From assembly GCF_002563925.1 (NCBI RefSeq), contig NZ_PDJD01000001.1, positions 936,973 through 1,000,972 of the forward strand: a stretch of DNA of 64,000 nt. The letters run 5' to 3'. Numbering within the stretch: the stretch's first letter is position 1; every line of letters begins with the position of its first letter. The notes under the pieces are model-generated. The model saw only the letters and a program-made list of their open reading frames with translations. It was not told the DNA's origin and searched no databases. Source of the DNA: Serinibacter salmoneus (GTDB lineage Bacteria > Actinomycetota > Actinomycetes > Actinomycetales > Beutenbergiaceae). This document shows, in pieces, positions 34,582 to 45,055 of this stretch. A program made the translations under genes and the position numbers.

Positions 34582-35082
34582 ATGTCTGGCCTTCCCGCGC
34601 TCGCTGTGGTGTTCCTTGCTGTCGCCCTCACGATCGGCATCCTGGTCGTGATGATGTCCGCACACCGCCCGGAACAGGGTTGGTGGGCAATGCTGCGCGG
34701 CGTCTTCGTGGACGACGCGACGGCCTCACAATCAGCGCAGGCCCCGGCTCGCGGGGCCGGCGCACGCGGGGCCGGTGCACGCGGTGATCGCTTCGATGAA
34801 CTCCAGGACGAGGCCACTCTCGCCGACATCTTGGCGGACGCGGAGAGCGGACCGGGCTACCTGACGGTGCCGCAGCGGTACGAGGAACGTTTCGACGCGC
34901 GCTTGGAGGAGTTCGTGGCCCGCCAGCGGCAGAAGGCTCGGGAGCGTGACCTCGAGCGAGCGCGCGCCGGTGAGGACGACGGCGCCGAGGCAGGGCACGC
35001 CGACTCCGCGCACGCCGACTCGGCACACGCCGGCCTCCAGGCCAGCGCGCCCTCGACCACCCGGGAGGGCACCGTTCGATGA
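34582..35082 (+). CDS. Small membrane-anchored protein between smc and ftsY
   Basis: 166 residues, unrecognised. One N-terminal membrane helix (about residues 5-26, LAVVFLAVALTIGILVVMM), then GWWAMLRGVF, a GAGAR-repeated linker (three units, about 58-69), a region EATLADILADAESGPGYLTVPQ, and a charged Arg/Glu helix (about 98-125), ending in an Ala/His/Asp repeat (HADSAHADSAHA). ATG 34582 has no clear ribosome-binding site. It overlaps ftsY by four bases. A CCCCGC/GCGGGG hairpin at 34535-34557 separates it from smc. Confidence 0.6.
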   Translation: MSGLPALAVVFLAVALTIGILVVMMSAHRPEQGWWAMLRGVFVDDATASQSAQAPARGAGARGAGARGDRFDELQDEATLADILADAESGPGYLTVPQRYEERFDARLEEFVARQRQKARERDLERARAGEDDGAEAGHADSAHADSAHAGLQASAPSTTREGTVR

Positions 35083-36278
35083 CCACGCAGCAGATCGTCC
35101 TCATCGCCGTCGCGATCGTCCTGGTGGCGGCGATCGTCACGGCGATCCTGGTCATCCGGTCCCGACGCCGATCCGAGGAGTCGCCGTCCACCCCGGGGGC
35201 TCCCCGCGAGGTCACCACCGAGGTGGCACCCACGCCGGGCTCATCGGGCGCAGGTACCACCGCGGCACCCGCCATCCAGGTGCCGGAGAGCGTGGACTCC
35301 CGCCTGGTCCGGTTGCGTGGTCGCCTCGCACGATCCGGGGCCCTGGGGCAGGCACTCCTGGCCGTGCTCGGGCGCGACACCCTGGACGAGGAGGCATGGG
35401 AGGAACTCGAGGAGACCCTCCTGCAGGCCGATCTCGGCCTTGCGCCCACCACCGAGCTCCTGGAGGAGCTGCGCACCCGACTCCGGGTCGAGGGCAGCCG
35501 CGACCCGCAGCGGGTGCGCGCCATCCTGCGCGAACTCCTCCTCGCGCAGGTGGACCCCACGATGGACCGCTCGCTCTCGCTGGATCCCCGCCCCCTCGCC
35601 GGCGGACGCGCGTCCGACGCCGGCGAGGCGGGCGAGGCGGGCGAGGCCATGGTGAACGTGCCGGCCACGGTCCTGATGGTCGGCGTGAACGGCACAGGCA
35701 AGACCACGACCGTGGGCAAACTCGCGCGCCTGCTGCGTGCCGAGGAACGCACGGTGCTCCTCGGGGCCGCCGACACCTTCCGCGCCGCCGCGGCCGACCA
35801 GCTCGCCACCTGGGGTTCGCGGGTCGGCGTGGAGGTGGTCCGCTCCGAGCGTGAGGGCGCCGACCCCGCGAGTGTGGCGCACGAGGCGGTGGCGCGTGGC
35901 GGGGCCGAGGGCGTGGACGTGGTGATCATCGATACCGCCGGGCGGCTGCAGAACAAGGCGGGCCTGATGGACGAACTCGGCAAGATCGTGCGGGTCTCCT
36001 CGCGCAGGGCGCCGCTGAGCGAGTCCCTGCTCGTGCTCGATGCCACCACGGGTCAGAACGGGCTGCGCCAGGCGCGGGTGTTCAGCGAGGTGGCGAACCT
36101 GACGGGAATCGTGCTGACCAAGCTGGACGGCAGTGCCAAGGGCGGCATCGTGGTGGCCGTGCAGAAGGAGCTCGGGATCCCCGTGAAGTTGGTGGGACTG
36201 GGGGAGGGGGCCGATGACCTGGCCCCCTTCGACCCGGAGGGCTTCGTCGACGCCCTCCTGGGTGACAAGGCGGCGTGA
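35079..36278 (+). CDS. ftsY: Signal recognition particle receptor FtsY
   Basis: 399 residues. N-terminal membrane helix (about 6-27) as in actinobacterial FtsY, a short variable acidic linker, then the NG domain: P-loop GVNGTGKTT (about 202), GAADTFRAAA, DTAGRLQNK (about 288) and TKLDGSAKGG (about 347). GTPase that docks ribosome-SRP complexes at the membrane; partner Ffh is encoded 3.8 kb downstream. A GEAGEAGEA repeat (about 185) lies just before the P-loop region. A GGGCATC/GATGCCC hairpin follows at 36321-36347. Confidence 0.96.
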   Translation: MTTQQIVLIAVAIVLVAAIVTAILVIRSRRRSEESPSTPGAPREVTTEVAPTPGSSGAGTTAAPAIQVPESVDSRLVRLRGRLARSGALGQALLAVLGRDTLDEEAWEELEETLLQADLGLAPTTELLEELRTRLRVEGSRDPQRVRAILRELLLAQVDPTMDRSLSLDPRPLAGGRASDAGEAGEAGEAMVNVPATVLMVGVNGTGKTTTVGKLARLLRAEERTVLLGAADTFRAAAADQLATWGSRVGVEVVRSEREGADPASVAHEAVARGGAEGVDVVIIDTAGRLQNKAGLMDELGKIVRVSSRRAPLSESLLVLDATTGQNGLRQARVFSEVANLTGIVLTKLDGSAKGGIVVAVQKELGIPVKLVGLGEGADDLAPFDPEGFVDALLGDKAA

Positions 36279-36381
36279 CAAGACGGCCTGAGCGTCCGTA
36301 GCACTTCCGATCGCCCCGGTGGGCATCGGATCGTGGCGAGGATGCCCCGAGCAACGAGAATTTCACCCAGACCCGCCATCC

Positions 36382-36419
36382 GTCACGTGGGCGTAACACG
36401 ATCACCAAGTCGCGGAAAC
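36382..36419 (+). promoter_or_regulatory. GlnR-type nitrogen control box before amt
   Basis: Four 5-bp half-sites spaced by exactly six bases: GTCAC (36382), GTAAC (36393), ACCAA (36404), GAAAC (36415). The actinobacterial GlnR consensus is GTnAC-n6-GaAAC in tandem; sites 1, 2 and 4 fit well and site 3 is weak. Activation of amt-glnB under nitrogen limitation is the usual role and is inferred here. Confidence 0.65.
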
Positions 36420-36432
36420 GGCGAGCGACCAC

Positions 36433-36472
36433 CCTCGTGGGTACGGCGACCGATAGCGGTCGCGCCACGAGG
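36433..36472 (+). promoter_or_regulatory. Nested hairpin in the amt leader
   Basis: Outer arms CCTCGTGG (36433-36440) and CCACGAGG (36465-36472) enclose an inner perfect hairpin GCGACCG-ATAG-CGGTCGC (36446-36463). The outer 3' arm runs into the AGGAGAGG ribosome-binding site (36469-36476) before ATG 36484, so folding could affect translation of amt. Confidence 0.55.
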
Positions 36473-36483
36473 AGAGGATTCGT

Positions 36484-38152
<1,669 letters not shown>

Positions 38153-38166
38153 TCATCGACTCGCAC

Positions 38167-39996
38167 GTGCCCGACGCACGAGCAGGCGACGGACAGGAGG
38201 TCCCGCACCCTGGGGTGCGGGACCTCCGCCGCGCTCTGCTCGACGCCCCCGGCGGACCTGTGGCCCACACCGACGACATCCAGGCGCCCGATGCACCACC
38301 CTTCGCCGCGGGCGAGGCCCCGAGCCTGCTGTGCGGTGCCGACTACCGGCGCGGCCTCGCCGACCTGGTCGACGGCGCGCTCTCGCTGCTGTGGCAGGAC
38401 GCCGCGGCGCGCCTCGGGTTCGACCTGGACCACGGCGTGGCGCTCGCCGTGGTGGGTTCCCTGGCCCGCCGTGACGCCGGGCCCACCAGCGACCTGGACT
38501 GCCTGCTGATCCACGACGGCAAGACCCTCACCCAGGAGCAGGTCGGTGCGCTCGCCGAGGCGCTGTGGTACCCGATCTGGGACGCGGGCCTGGACCTGGA
38601 CCACTCGGTGCGCACCCTCGCGCAGTGCCGCCAGATCGCCTCGCGTGACCTGGTGGCCGCGGTCGGGTTGCTGGACCTGCGCCACGTGGCGGGCGACGCC
38701 GCCGTGGTGCACCGCGCGCGCAGCGCCGTGCTGGAGGACTGGCGCAGCGCCGCGCGTCGGCGGTTGCCCGAACTCCTGACCTCCACCCGCACCCGGGCCG
38801 AGCGCACCGGTGACCTCGCCTACCTCATCGAGCCCGATCTGAAGGAGGCACGGGGCGGAATCCGCGACGCGGTCGTCGTCCATGCTCTCGCCGCGACCTG
38901 GCTGACGGACCGGCCCCACGGCGCATTCGACCGGGCGCACGACCACCTGCTCACGGTGCGCGACGCCGTCGCCCTGGAGACCGGGCGCCACACCAACCGG
39001 CTGCTGCAGGGCGACAGCGACGCCGTCGCGCGCCGCTGCGGGTACCACGATCGGGACGACCTGCTGGCCTCCCTGGCCGAGGCCGCGCGCACCGTGGCCT
39101 ACTCCCTGGACGTCACCGTGCGTCGCGCCCGGCAGGCGCTGCGCCGGCCCAGCCCGCGCCGCGGGCCCACCTTGATCCGGGGGCGTCGCGTGGCGCCTCG
39201 GCTGCGGGCCGTGGCGGAGGGACTCGTGGAGCACGACGGCGAGATCGTGCTGGCCGCGGATGTCGACCTGTCCCACGACCCGGTCCTGCCGCTGCGTGCG
39301 GCGGCCACGGCCGCGCGCGGCGGGTTGCCGCTCTCCCCGGTCACCGTCGCCTCCCTGGCCACCGCGCCCCCGCTGCCCACACCATGGCCGAGCGCGGCGC
39401 GTCACCACCTCATCCACCTCCTCGGGGCCGGGCGGGCGCAGGCCGACGTGTGGGAGGCGCTGGACCTCGAGGGCGTGGTCACGCAGTGGTTCCCCGCGTG
39501 GCGGGCGGTGCGCAACCGACCCCAGCGCAATCCGATCCACATCCACACCGTGGACCGCCACATGGTGGAGACCGCGATCAACGCCGGCGAGGCGCCGAAG
39601 GAGACCCCGCACCGCGACCTGCTCCTGGTGACCGCCCTGTTCCACGACATCGGCAAGATCGCCGGGGCCGCCGACCACAGCGTGACCGGTGCCGAGATCG
39701 TGGGGGAGATGCTGCCGGGGCTCGGGTTCAACCCGCAGGAGACGGCGCTGGTGCAGCGGCTCGTCCTGGTCCACCTGGTGCTGGCGGAGCAGGCCACCCG
39801 ATCCGATCCCGAGGACCCCGAGACCGCGCAGGCCGTGATCGATGCGGTCGACGGCGACGCGGAGACCTTCGAGATGCTGCGCGTGCTCACCGAGGCCGAC
39901 GCCCGCGCCGCGGGCCCGAAGGCGTGGACACCGTGGCGCGCTTCCCTCGTGGAGACCCTCACGCACCGGATCCGGGCACAGCTCGCGATACCCTGA
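38167..39996 (+). CDS. glnD: PII nucleotidyltransferase GlnD, short form without ACT domains
   Basis: 609 residues from GTG 38167 (GTG 38215 or 38260 are alternatives). The nucleotidyltransferase site GSLARRDAGPTSDLD is near residue 97, the GlnD-type linker domain follows, and the HD hydrolase has HIHTVDRHMVET (about 458) and TALFHDIGKIAG (about 490). The sequence ends about 115 residues after the HDIGK motif, where other GlnD proteins continue into two glutamine-sensing ACT domains; these are missing and no frame of the 33-bp gap to ffh encodes them. Modifies and demodifies PII Tyr51. A perfect 15-bp hairpin spans its first codons. Confidence 0.88.
   Translation: MPDARAGDGQEVPHPGVRDLRRALLDAPGGPVAHTDDIQAPDAPPFAAGEAPSLLCGADYRRGLADLVDGALSLLWQDAAARLGFDLDHGVALAVVGSLARRDAGPTSDLDCLLIHDGKTLTQEQVGALAEALWYPIWDAGLDLDHSVRTLAQCRQIASRDLVAAVGLLDLRHVAGDAAVVHRARSAVLEDWRSAARRRLPELLTSTRTRAERTGDLAYLIEPDLKEARGGIRDAVVVHALAATWLTDRPHGAFDRAHDHLLTVRDAVALETGRHTNRLLQGDSDAVARRCGYHDRDDLLASLAEAARTVAYSLDVTVRRARQALRRPSPRRGPTLIRGRRVAPRLRAVAEGLVEHDGEIVLAADVDLSHDPVLPLRAAATAARGGLPLSPVTVASLATAPPLPTPWPSAARHHLIHLLGAGRAQADVWEALDLEGVVTQWFPAWRAVRNRPQRNPIHIHTVDRHMVETAINAGEAPKETPHRDLLLVTALFHDIGKIAGAADHSVTGAEIVGEMLPGLGFNPQETALVQRLVLVHLVLAEQATRSDPEDPETAQAVIDAVDGDAETFEMLRVLTEADARAAGPKAWTPWRASLVETLTHRIRAQLAIP
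38196..38227 (+). promoter_or_regulatory. Perfect 15-bp hairpin at the glnB-glnD junction
   Basis: GGAGGTCCCGCACCC (38196-38210), TG, then the exact complement (38213-38227). The 5' arm contains AGGAGG, the best ribosome-binding site in the junction, and the 3' arm contains a GTG (38215) that is a candidate glnD start. It may be the terminator of amt-glnB, a translational switch for glnD, or both. Confidence 0.65.
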
Positions 39997-40029
39997 GGAC
40001 CACCTCCAGTCCCAGCCAGAAGGTTCCAC

Positions 40030-41616
40030 GTGTTCGCCACCCTGTCCGATCGCATCACCTCCGCCGTCGCCAACCTGCGCGGCCGGGGGCGACTGTCCGA
40101 CGCGGAGATCTCCGCCTCGATCGCCGAGATCCGGCGCGCCCTCCTGGACGCCGACGTCGCGCTGCCCGTGGTGCGCGAGTTCACCGCCTCGGTGCGGGAG
40201 AAGGCCGCGGCCGCGGAACTCTCGCAGGTCCTCGATCCCGCGCAGCAGATCGTCAAGATCGTGCACGAGGAACTCACCCGGATCCTGGGCGGCGAGACGC
40301 GTGACCTGCACATGGCCAAGCGGGGGCCGACCGTCATCATGCTCGCCGGCCTGCAGGGAGCGGGGAAGACGACCCTGGCGGGCAAGCTCGGTCGCTGGAT
40401 GAAGGAGCAGGGTCACTCGCCCCTCCTGGTGGCCAGCGACCTGCAGCGACCCAACGCCGTGCAGCAGCTGGAGATCGTCGGCAAGGGAGCGGGGGTCGCG
40501 GTCTGGTCGCCCGAACCGGGCAACGGGGTCGGAGACCCGGTCGAAGTGGCGCGCACCGGTGTGGCGCACGCCAAGGAGCAGTACTACGACGTGGTCGTGG
40601 TGGACACCGCCGGCCGCCTCGGCGTGGACGCCGAACTGATGCAGCAGGCGGCTGACATCCGCGACGCCGTGCAGCCCAACGAGATCCTGTTCGTCATCGA
40701 CGCGATGATCGGTCAGGACGCCGTGACCACGGCACAGGCATTCGCCGATGGGGTCGGATTCACCGGCGTGGTGCTCTCCAAGCTGGACGGCGATGCCCGT
40801 GGTGGTGCCGCGCTGTCGGTGGCCTCGGTCACCGGTGCCCCGGTGATGTTCGCCTCCACCGGGGAGAAGGTCGGGGACTTCGAGCGCTTCCACGCCGACC
40901 GGATGGCCTCGCGGATCCTGGACATGGGCGACGTGATGACGCTCATCGAGCAGGCCGAGCGCGCCTTCGACGAGGAGCAGGCCGCCGAGCTCGCGAACAA
41001 GATCGCGGGCGACGGCGACTTCACCCTGGAGGACTTCCTGCAGCAGATGCAGCAGATGAAGCAGCTCGGGTCGATGAAGAAGATGCTGGGGATGCTCCCC
41101 GGCATGGGACAGATCCGCGAGCAGCTGGAGAACTTCGACGAGCGCGAGGTGGACCGGGTCGAGGCGATCGTCCGGTCGATGACACCGGCCGAGCGGCGCA
41201 ACCCCAAGCTCATCAACGGGTCGCGACGCTCGCGCATCGCCCGGGGATCGGGCACCACGGTCACCGAGATCAATCAGCTCATGCAGCGTTTCGACCAGGC
41301 CAAGACGATGATGCGCTCGATGGCGCGCGGCGGTGGTGGCATGGCCGGTGCGATGGCGGGCGGCGGCATGCCCGCCGGCCTGGGCTCGATGCCGGGGATG
41401 GGCAAGAAGTCCAAGGGCCGGATGGCGCCGCAGCAGAACAAGCGCAAGAAGGGTAAGAGCGGTAACCCCGCCAAGCGTGCGGCGCAGGAGCGCGCGGCCG
41501 CGCAGAAGGCCGAGCAGCGTTCGCCGGCGGGTTCCGCCTTCGGGATCGAGCCGCAGGACGGCGCACCCCCGAAGCTCGATCTACCCGACGGCCTGGGGAA
41601 GTTTCTCGATCGCTGA
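40030..41616 (+). CDS. ffh: Signal recognition particle protein Ffh
   Basis: 528 residues. N domain, G domain with P-loop [15 protein letters not shown] (about 107), DTAGRLGVD (about 196) and [10 protein letters not shown] (about 252), then the Met-rich M domain ([20 protein letters not shown], about 338-357) with the RNA-binding [13 protein letters not shown] helix. The C-terminal extension is Gly/Met- and Lys-rich. Binds signal sequences on nascent chains together with 4.5S RNA (gene not seen here). GTG start with weak ribosome-binding site AGAAGG. Confidence 0.96.
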   Translation: MFATLSDRITSAVANLRGRGRLSDAEISASIAEIRRALLDADVALPVVREFTASVREKAAAAELSQVLDPAQQIVKIVHEELTRILGGETRDLHMAKRGPTVIMLAGLQGAGKTTLAGKLGRWMKEQGHSPLLVASDLQRPNAVQQLEIVGKGAGVAVWSPEPGNGVGDPVEVARTGVAHAKEQYYDVVVVDTAGRLGVDAELMQQAADIRDAVQPNEILFVIDAMIGQDAVTTAQAFADGVGFTGVVLSKLDGDARGGAALSVASVTGAPVMFASTGEKVGDFERFHADRMASRILDMGDVMTLIEQAERAFDEEQAAELANKIAGDGDFTLEDFLQQMQQMKQLGSMKKMLGMLPGMGQIREQLENFDEREVDRVEAIVRSMTPAERRNPKLINGSRRSRIARGSGTTVTEINQLMQRFDQAKTMMRSMARGGGGMAGAMAGGGMPAGLGSMPGMGKKSKGRMAPQQNKRKKGKSGNPAKRAAQERAAAQKAEQRSPAGSAFGIEPQDGAPPKLDLPDGLGKFLDR

Positions 41617-41661
41617 GTGCCACGCCGCCGGTCGGTGTGCGCACTCGTGCCGGGGATCTGG

Positions 41662-41667
41662 CACAAT
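41662..41667 (+). promoter_or_regulatory. Probable promoter of the rpsP operon
   Basis: CACAAT in the context TGGCACAATGG, 128 bp before rpsP, with a GTGCC/GGCAC inverted repeat (41647-41664) across the spacer. The remaining leader to 41794 holds no gene. Confidence 0.4.
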
Positions 41668-41794
41668 GGACCGCTGTACCCGGCGGTCACGGCCCTCTCA
41701 CCGTGCCTGCCGTGTCCGTGACGACTCCTCCGAGGGTGCCCCACGCCCGGGTGGCGGAGCGCGTCGACCCGAAACCATCAGGAGTACCACCACC

Positions 41795-42232
41795 GTGGCA
41801 GTCAAGATTCGTCTCAAGCGCCTGGGCAAGATCCGCGCTCCCTACTACCGTGTCGTCGTCGCCGACTCCCGCACCCGTCGGGACGGTCGCGTGATCGAGG
41901 AGATCGGGAAGTACCACCCGACCGAGGAGCCCTCGCTCATCGAGATCTCATCCGAGCGGGCCCAGTACTGGCTCGGCGTCGGCGCCCAGCCGACCGAGCA
42001 GGTCGCGGCGCTCCTGCGCGTGACCGGCGACTGGCAGAAGTTCAAGGGCCTTCCGGGTGCCGAGGGCACCCTGCGCACCAAGGGTGGCGTGACCGCCGAG
42101 GCGACGGCCGAGGCCGTGGCCGCAGCCGAGGCCGACGCGGAGCTGCGCAAGGCGAAGGCGTCCGAGCAGAAGGCGGCCGCGCAGGCCGCGGCCGAGGACG
42201 CCTCCGGCGACGAGACCGACGCCGAGGCCTGA
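41795..42232 (+). CDS. rpsP: 30S ribosomal protein S16
   Basis: 145 residues. The first ~85 are standard S16 ([34 protein letters not shown]). The rest is an Ala/Glu-rich tail ([16 protein letters not shown] and on) common in actinobacteria and probably extended on the ribosome surface. GTG start after CAGGAG. Followed after one base by khpA. Confidence 0.97.
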   Translation: MAVKIRLKRLGKIRAPYYRVVVADSRTRRDGRVIEEIGKYHPTEEPSLIEISSERAQYWLGVGAQPTEQVAALLRVTGDWQKFKGLPGAEGTLRTKGGVTAEATAEAVAAAEADAELRKAKASEQKAAAQAAAEDASGDETDAEA

Positions 42233-42233
42233 G

Positions 42234-42470
42234 ATGCTCGCGGACGCTCTGGAGCACCTGGTGCGTGGCATCGTGGACAACCCCGACGACGTCGAGGTCA
42301 CGCCGCGATCGCTGCGCCGTGGTGAGCTCCTCGAGCTGCGCGTGAATCCCGCCGATCTCGGCCGCGTGATCGGCCGCTCCGGTCGCACCGCGCGAGCGCT
42401 GCGCACCGTGGTCGGCGCGATCTCCGGGCACCCGGTGCGCATCGACGTCATCGACGTCGACCGCCGCTAG
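42234..42470 (+). CDS. khpA: KH-domain RNA-binding protein KhpA
   Basis: 78 residues, a single type II KH domain with the GxxG loop in VIGRSGRTARALR (about 44-56). Conserved between rpsP and rimM in Gram-positive bacteria. In firmicutes KhpA partners KhpB/Jag in RNA binding linked to cell elongation. Terminates in VIDVDRR. A terminator-like hairpin follows. Confidence 0.9.
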   Translation: MLADALEHLVRGIVDNPDDVEVTPRSLRRGELLELRVNPADLGRVIGRSGRTARALRTVVGAISGHPVRIDVIDVDRR

Positions 42471-42490
42471 GCCCCGCAACACCCAGGAGA

Positions 42491-42522
42491 CAGGTCGCTC
42501 ACCCCACGGGGTGGGCGACCTG
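42491..42522 (+). terminator. Terminator or attenuator between khpA and rimM
   Basis: CAGGTCGCTCACCCC and GGGGTGGGCGACCTG form a 15-bp stem with one G-T pair and a tight loop, followed by the T-rich TTTCGTC. It divides the rpsP operon from rimM-trmD, so some transcripts probably end here. Confidence 0.75.
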
Positions 42523-42562
42523 TTTCGTCATCACAGCAGTCGGTAGCAGCGAGGAGTCCATC

Positions 42563-43096
42563 GTGAGTCGCCAGAGCATCCCCGAGGGCCAGGTCATCCT
42601 GGCCCGCCTGGGCGCAGCCAACGGTCTGCGCGGGGAGGTGAAGCTCGAGATCCGTACCGACACACCGGAGCGCCTCGCCGTCGGGCAGCGGGTCGGCACC
42701 GATGACCCGGCGCTGGGTGACCTGTCGGTGAGCAGCCGCCGCCGCAGCGGATCGGCCGAGTTGATCGGCTTCGCCGAGGTGAGCGATCGCACGGCGGCCG
42801 AGCGGCTACGTGGGGTGCATCTCATCGGGGAGGCCCTCGCCGAGGACGACGCGTGGTACCCCGCCGACCTGGTGGGTCTGCAGGTGCGCCATCCCAGCGG
42901 TCGGGTGCTCGGTGAGGTGCTCGGTCTGCGCGAGATGCCGGCCCACCATCTCCTGGAGATCCGCGAACCCTCCGGAGCGCGCACCTCGGTCCCGTTCGTG
43001 ACGGCGATCGTGCCCGAGGTCAGGGTGTCGGAGGGATACCTGGTGGTGGACCCGCCCGGAGGCCTGCTGGTCGATGAGCCGGGAGAGCCGCAGTGA
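42563..43096 (+). CDS. rimM: Ribosome maturation factor RimM
   Basis: 177 residues. N-terminal RimM domain with GAANGLRGEVKLE (about 16-28) and C-terminal PRC-barrel-like domain (WYPADLVGLQVRHPSGRVLG about 94; EIREPSGARTSVPFVTAIVPEV about 133). Assists assembly of the 30S head near S19. GTG start after GAGGAGTCCATC. Overlaps trmD by four bases. Confidence 0.95.
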   Translation: MSRQSIPEGQVILARLGAANGLRGEVKLEIRTDTPERLAVGQRVGTDDPALGDLSVSSRRRSGSAELIGFAEVSDRTAAERLRGVHLIGEALAEDDAWYPADLVGLQVRHPSGRVLGEVLGLREMPAHHLLEIREPSGARTSVPFVTAIVPEVRVSEGYLVVDPPGGLLVDEPGEPQ

Positions 43097-44523
43097 GCGC
43101 CTCACCAGGTGCCCGCGGCGATCTGGCTCCCCGCATCGACGTCGTCTCGATCTTCCCGGGCTACCTGGACGCTCTGGATCTCTCCCTGGTCGGCAAGGCG
43201 AGGGAGAGCGGCCTGGTGGACATCGCCGTCCATGACCTGCGGGATGTCACCACTGACCGACACCGCACGGTGGACGACTCCCCGTTCGGGGGCGGCGCCG
43301 GCATGGTGATGCGCCCCGATGTGTGGTGGTCCGCGATCGAGGCCACGGGCCGGCGTCCCGCACGCGCTGGGGCCACGGTGGCTGGCGCGAGCACCGAGGG
43401 TGTCGATGCCGACCCGCGCGAGGTCGTTCTCCTCGTCCCGACCCCCAGTGGCGCGCGGCTGACACAGCCCGATGCGCACGCGCTGGCCCGCGAGGCGAGC
43501 GCCGGCGACGTGCGGTATGTGCTCGCCTGCGGGCGCTACGAGGGAATCGACGCGCGGGTCACCGAGCGCGCTGCGGGCGATCCCACGATCCGGCGCGTCC
43601 AGGAGTTCTCCATCGGGGACTACGTGCTCAACGGCGGGGAGGTCGCCGCACTCGTGCTCCTGGAAGCCGTGGTCCGACTGTTGCCCGGGGTGCTCGGCAA
43701 CCCCGAGAGCATCGCCGAGGAGTCGTTCGAGGGGGACGGGATCCTGGAGTACCCCGTCTACACGCGCCCGGCGCTGTGGGAGGGCCTGGCGGTGCCCGAG
43801 GTGCTCACCTCGGGCAACCACGGCGCGGTGGAACGCTGGCGGCGGGAGCGCGCGCTCGAGCGCACCGCGCGTCGGCGCCCGGATCTGTTGCCACCGCTCA
43901 CGGTCACCGAGCTCTCCCGCCGCGACCTGGCCGCACTCGCGGTGGAGGGGGTCGAACCAGGCAGACACGGGCGACTCATCGGGCCGGTGCGGGTGCGGCG
44001 CGCCGAACCCGCCGATGCCGCCTTGGTGGCCGATCTCGCGGCCATGACGTTCCCGCTCGCCTGCCCGGACTCCGCCACCCTCGCCGATGTGCGCCGCCAC
44101 ATCGCCGAGCACCTCTCGGTCCAGGTGTTCACCGACTACCTGCGCGACCCGGGCGAGGTCGTGCTCCTGGCATACGACGACGCACACGCCGCCCTCGGAT
44201 ACGCCCTCGTGCACCTGGACGGGCGTGGCGCGGACGCCCCCGCGTTCGAGGGGAGGCTCGCCGAACTCTCCAAGTGCTACGTCCTCCCGCGCGCGCAGGG
44301 CACCGGGTGCGCCGCCGAACTCATGCGAGCGGTGCTGCGGGCCGCCGCGGACGCCGGTGCGGACGCGGTCTGGCTCGGGGTCAACGCGCAGAACGTCAAC
44401 GCGTTGCGCTACTACCGGCGGCACGGGTTCGAGCCGGTGGGCGAGCGCACCTATCAGGTGGGCGCCGCCGAACACCACGACCACGTGCTGCTGCGGACCC
44501 TCCCGCGGGGTGTGGCAGAATAG
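43093..44523 (+). CDS. trmD: tRNA (guanine-37 N1)-methyltransferase fused to a GNAT acetyltransferase
   Basis: 476 residues, nearly twice the usual TrmD length. About 1-270: SPOUT methyltransferase with DDSPFGGGAGMVM, ACGRYEGIDARV, the knot EFSIGDYVLNGGE and YTRPALWEG. About 297-476: GNAT domain with VRRAEPADAALVADLAA, an acetyl-CoA loop PRAQGTGCAAELM and ALRYYRRHGFEPVGE. One frame with no stop between, so a genuine fusion. The methyltransferase protects against frameshifting at G37; the acetyltransferase substrate is unknown. A promoter for rplS overlaps its end. Confidence 0.93.
   Translation: MSASPGARGDLAPRIDVVSIFPGYLDALDLSLVGKARESGLVDIAVHDLRDVTTDRHRTVDDSPFGGGAGMVMRPDVWWSAIEATGRRPARAGATVAGASTEGVDADPREVVLLVPTPSGARLTQPDAHALAREASAGDVRYVLACGRYEGIDARVTERAAGDPTIRRVQEFSIGDYVLNGGEVAALVLLEAVVRLLPGVLGNPESIAEESFEGDGILEYPVYTRPALWEGLAVPEVLTSGNHGAVERWRRERALERTARRRPDLLPPLTVTELSRRDLAALAVEGVEPGRHGRLIGPVRVRRAEPADAALVADLAAMTFPLACPDSATLADVRRHIAEHLSVQVFTDYLRDPGEVVLLAYDDAHAALGYALVHLDGRGADAPAFEGRLAELSKCYVLPRAQGTGCAAELMRAVLRAAADAGADAVWLGVNAQNVNALRYYRRHGFEPVGERTYQVGAAEHHDHVLLRTLPRGVAE
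44516..44521 (+). promoter_or_regulatory. Probable rplS promoter overlapping the trmD end
   Basis: CAGAAT in the context GTGGCAGAATAGG sits on the last codons and stop of trmD, about 150 nt before rplS. This form of -10 region recurs before actinobacterial ribosomal protein genes. Confidence 0.45.
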
Positions 44524-44669
44524 GTCGCTGGTCCCGCAACGACCGCCGCATGCCGCTGCCACAGGGGCGAGCACTGTCGGCACCCGGGACCACCCGATCG
44601 ATCATCAGACGGCGCCGACCGGCGCCACGACACCACCGTGTGACCTGTGGCCCACGATGAGGAGCACCC

Positions 44670-45011
44670 ATGCAGAAGCTCGATGCGGTTGACGCCGCCT
44701 CGCTGCGCGACGACGTCCCCGACTTCCGTCCCGGCGACACCCTGAAGGTCCACGTCAAGGTCGTCGAGGGCAGCCGCTCGCGCGTCCAGGTCTTCCAGGG
44801 CGTCGTCATCGCCCGCTCCGGGGGCGGGGTCCGCGAGACCTTCACCATCCGCAAGGTCAGTTTCGGTGTGGGTGTGGAGCGCATCTTCCCGATCCACACC
44901 CCCACGATCGACCACATCGAGGTCGTGACCCGTGGTGACGTGCGTCGCGCGAAGCTCTACTACCTGCGTAACCTGCGAGGCAAGGCCGCGAAGATCCGCG
45001 AGAAGCGCTGA
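44670..45011 (+). CDS. rplS: 50S ribosomal protein L19
   Basis: 113 residues, standard L19: [45 protein letters not shown] and the C-terminal [18 protein letters not shown] after GAGGAG. It contacts the 30S at the subunit interface. Separated from lepB by 44 bp. Confidence 0.97.
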   Translation: MQKLDAVDAASLRDDVPDFRPGDTLKVHVKVVEGSRSRVQVFQGVVIARSGGGVRETFTIRKVSFGVGVERIFPIHTPTIDHIEVVTRGDVRRAKLYYLRNLRGKAAKIREKR

Positions 45012-45055
45012 CTCGCAGCACCGCATCAGGACCCGGCTACCTCGAAAGGAACGTG

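Noticed and set aside
40030-41616. 4.5S SRP RNA near ffh
   Set aside because: No GGAA-tetraloop hairpin with the SRP Alu-free helix 8 pattern was recognised around ffh or ftsY.
44524-44669. A possible small gene between trmD and rplS
   Set aside because: No frame with a start and ribosome-binding site; the interval is explained as the rplS leader.
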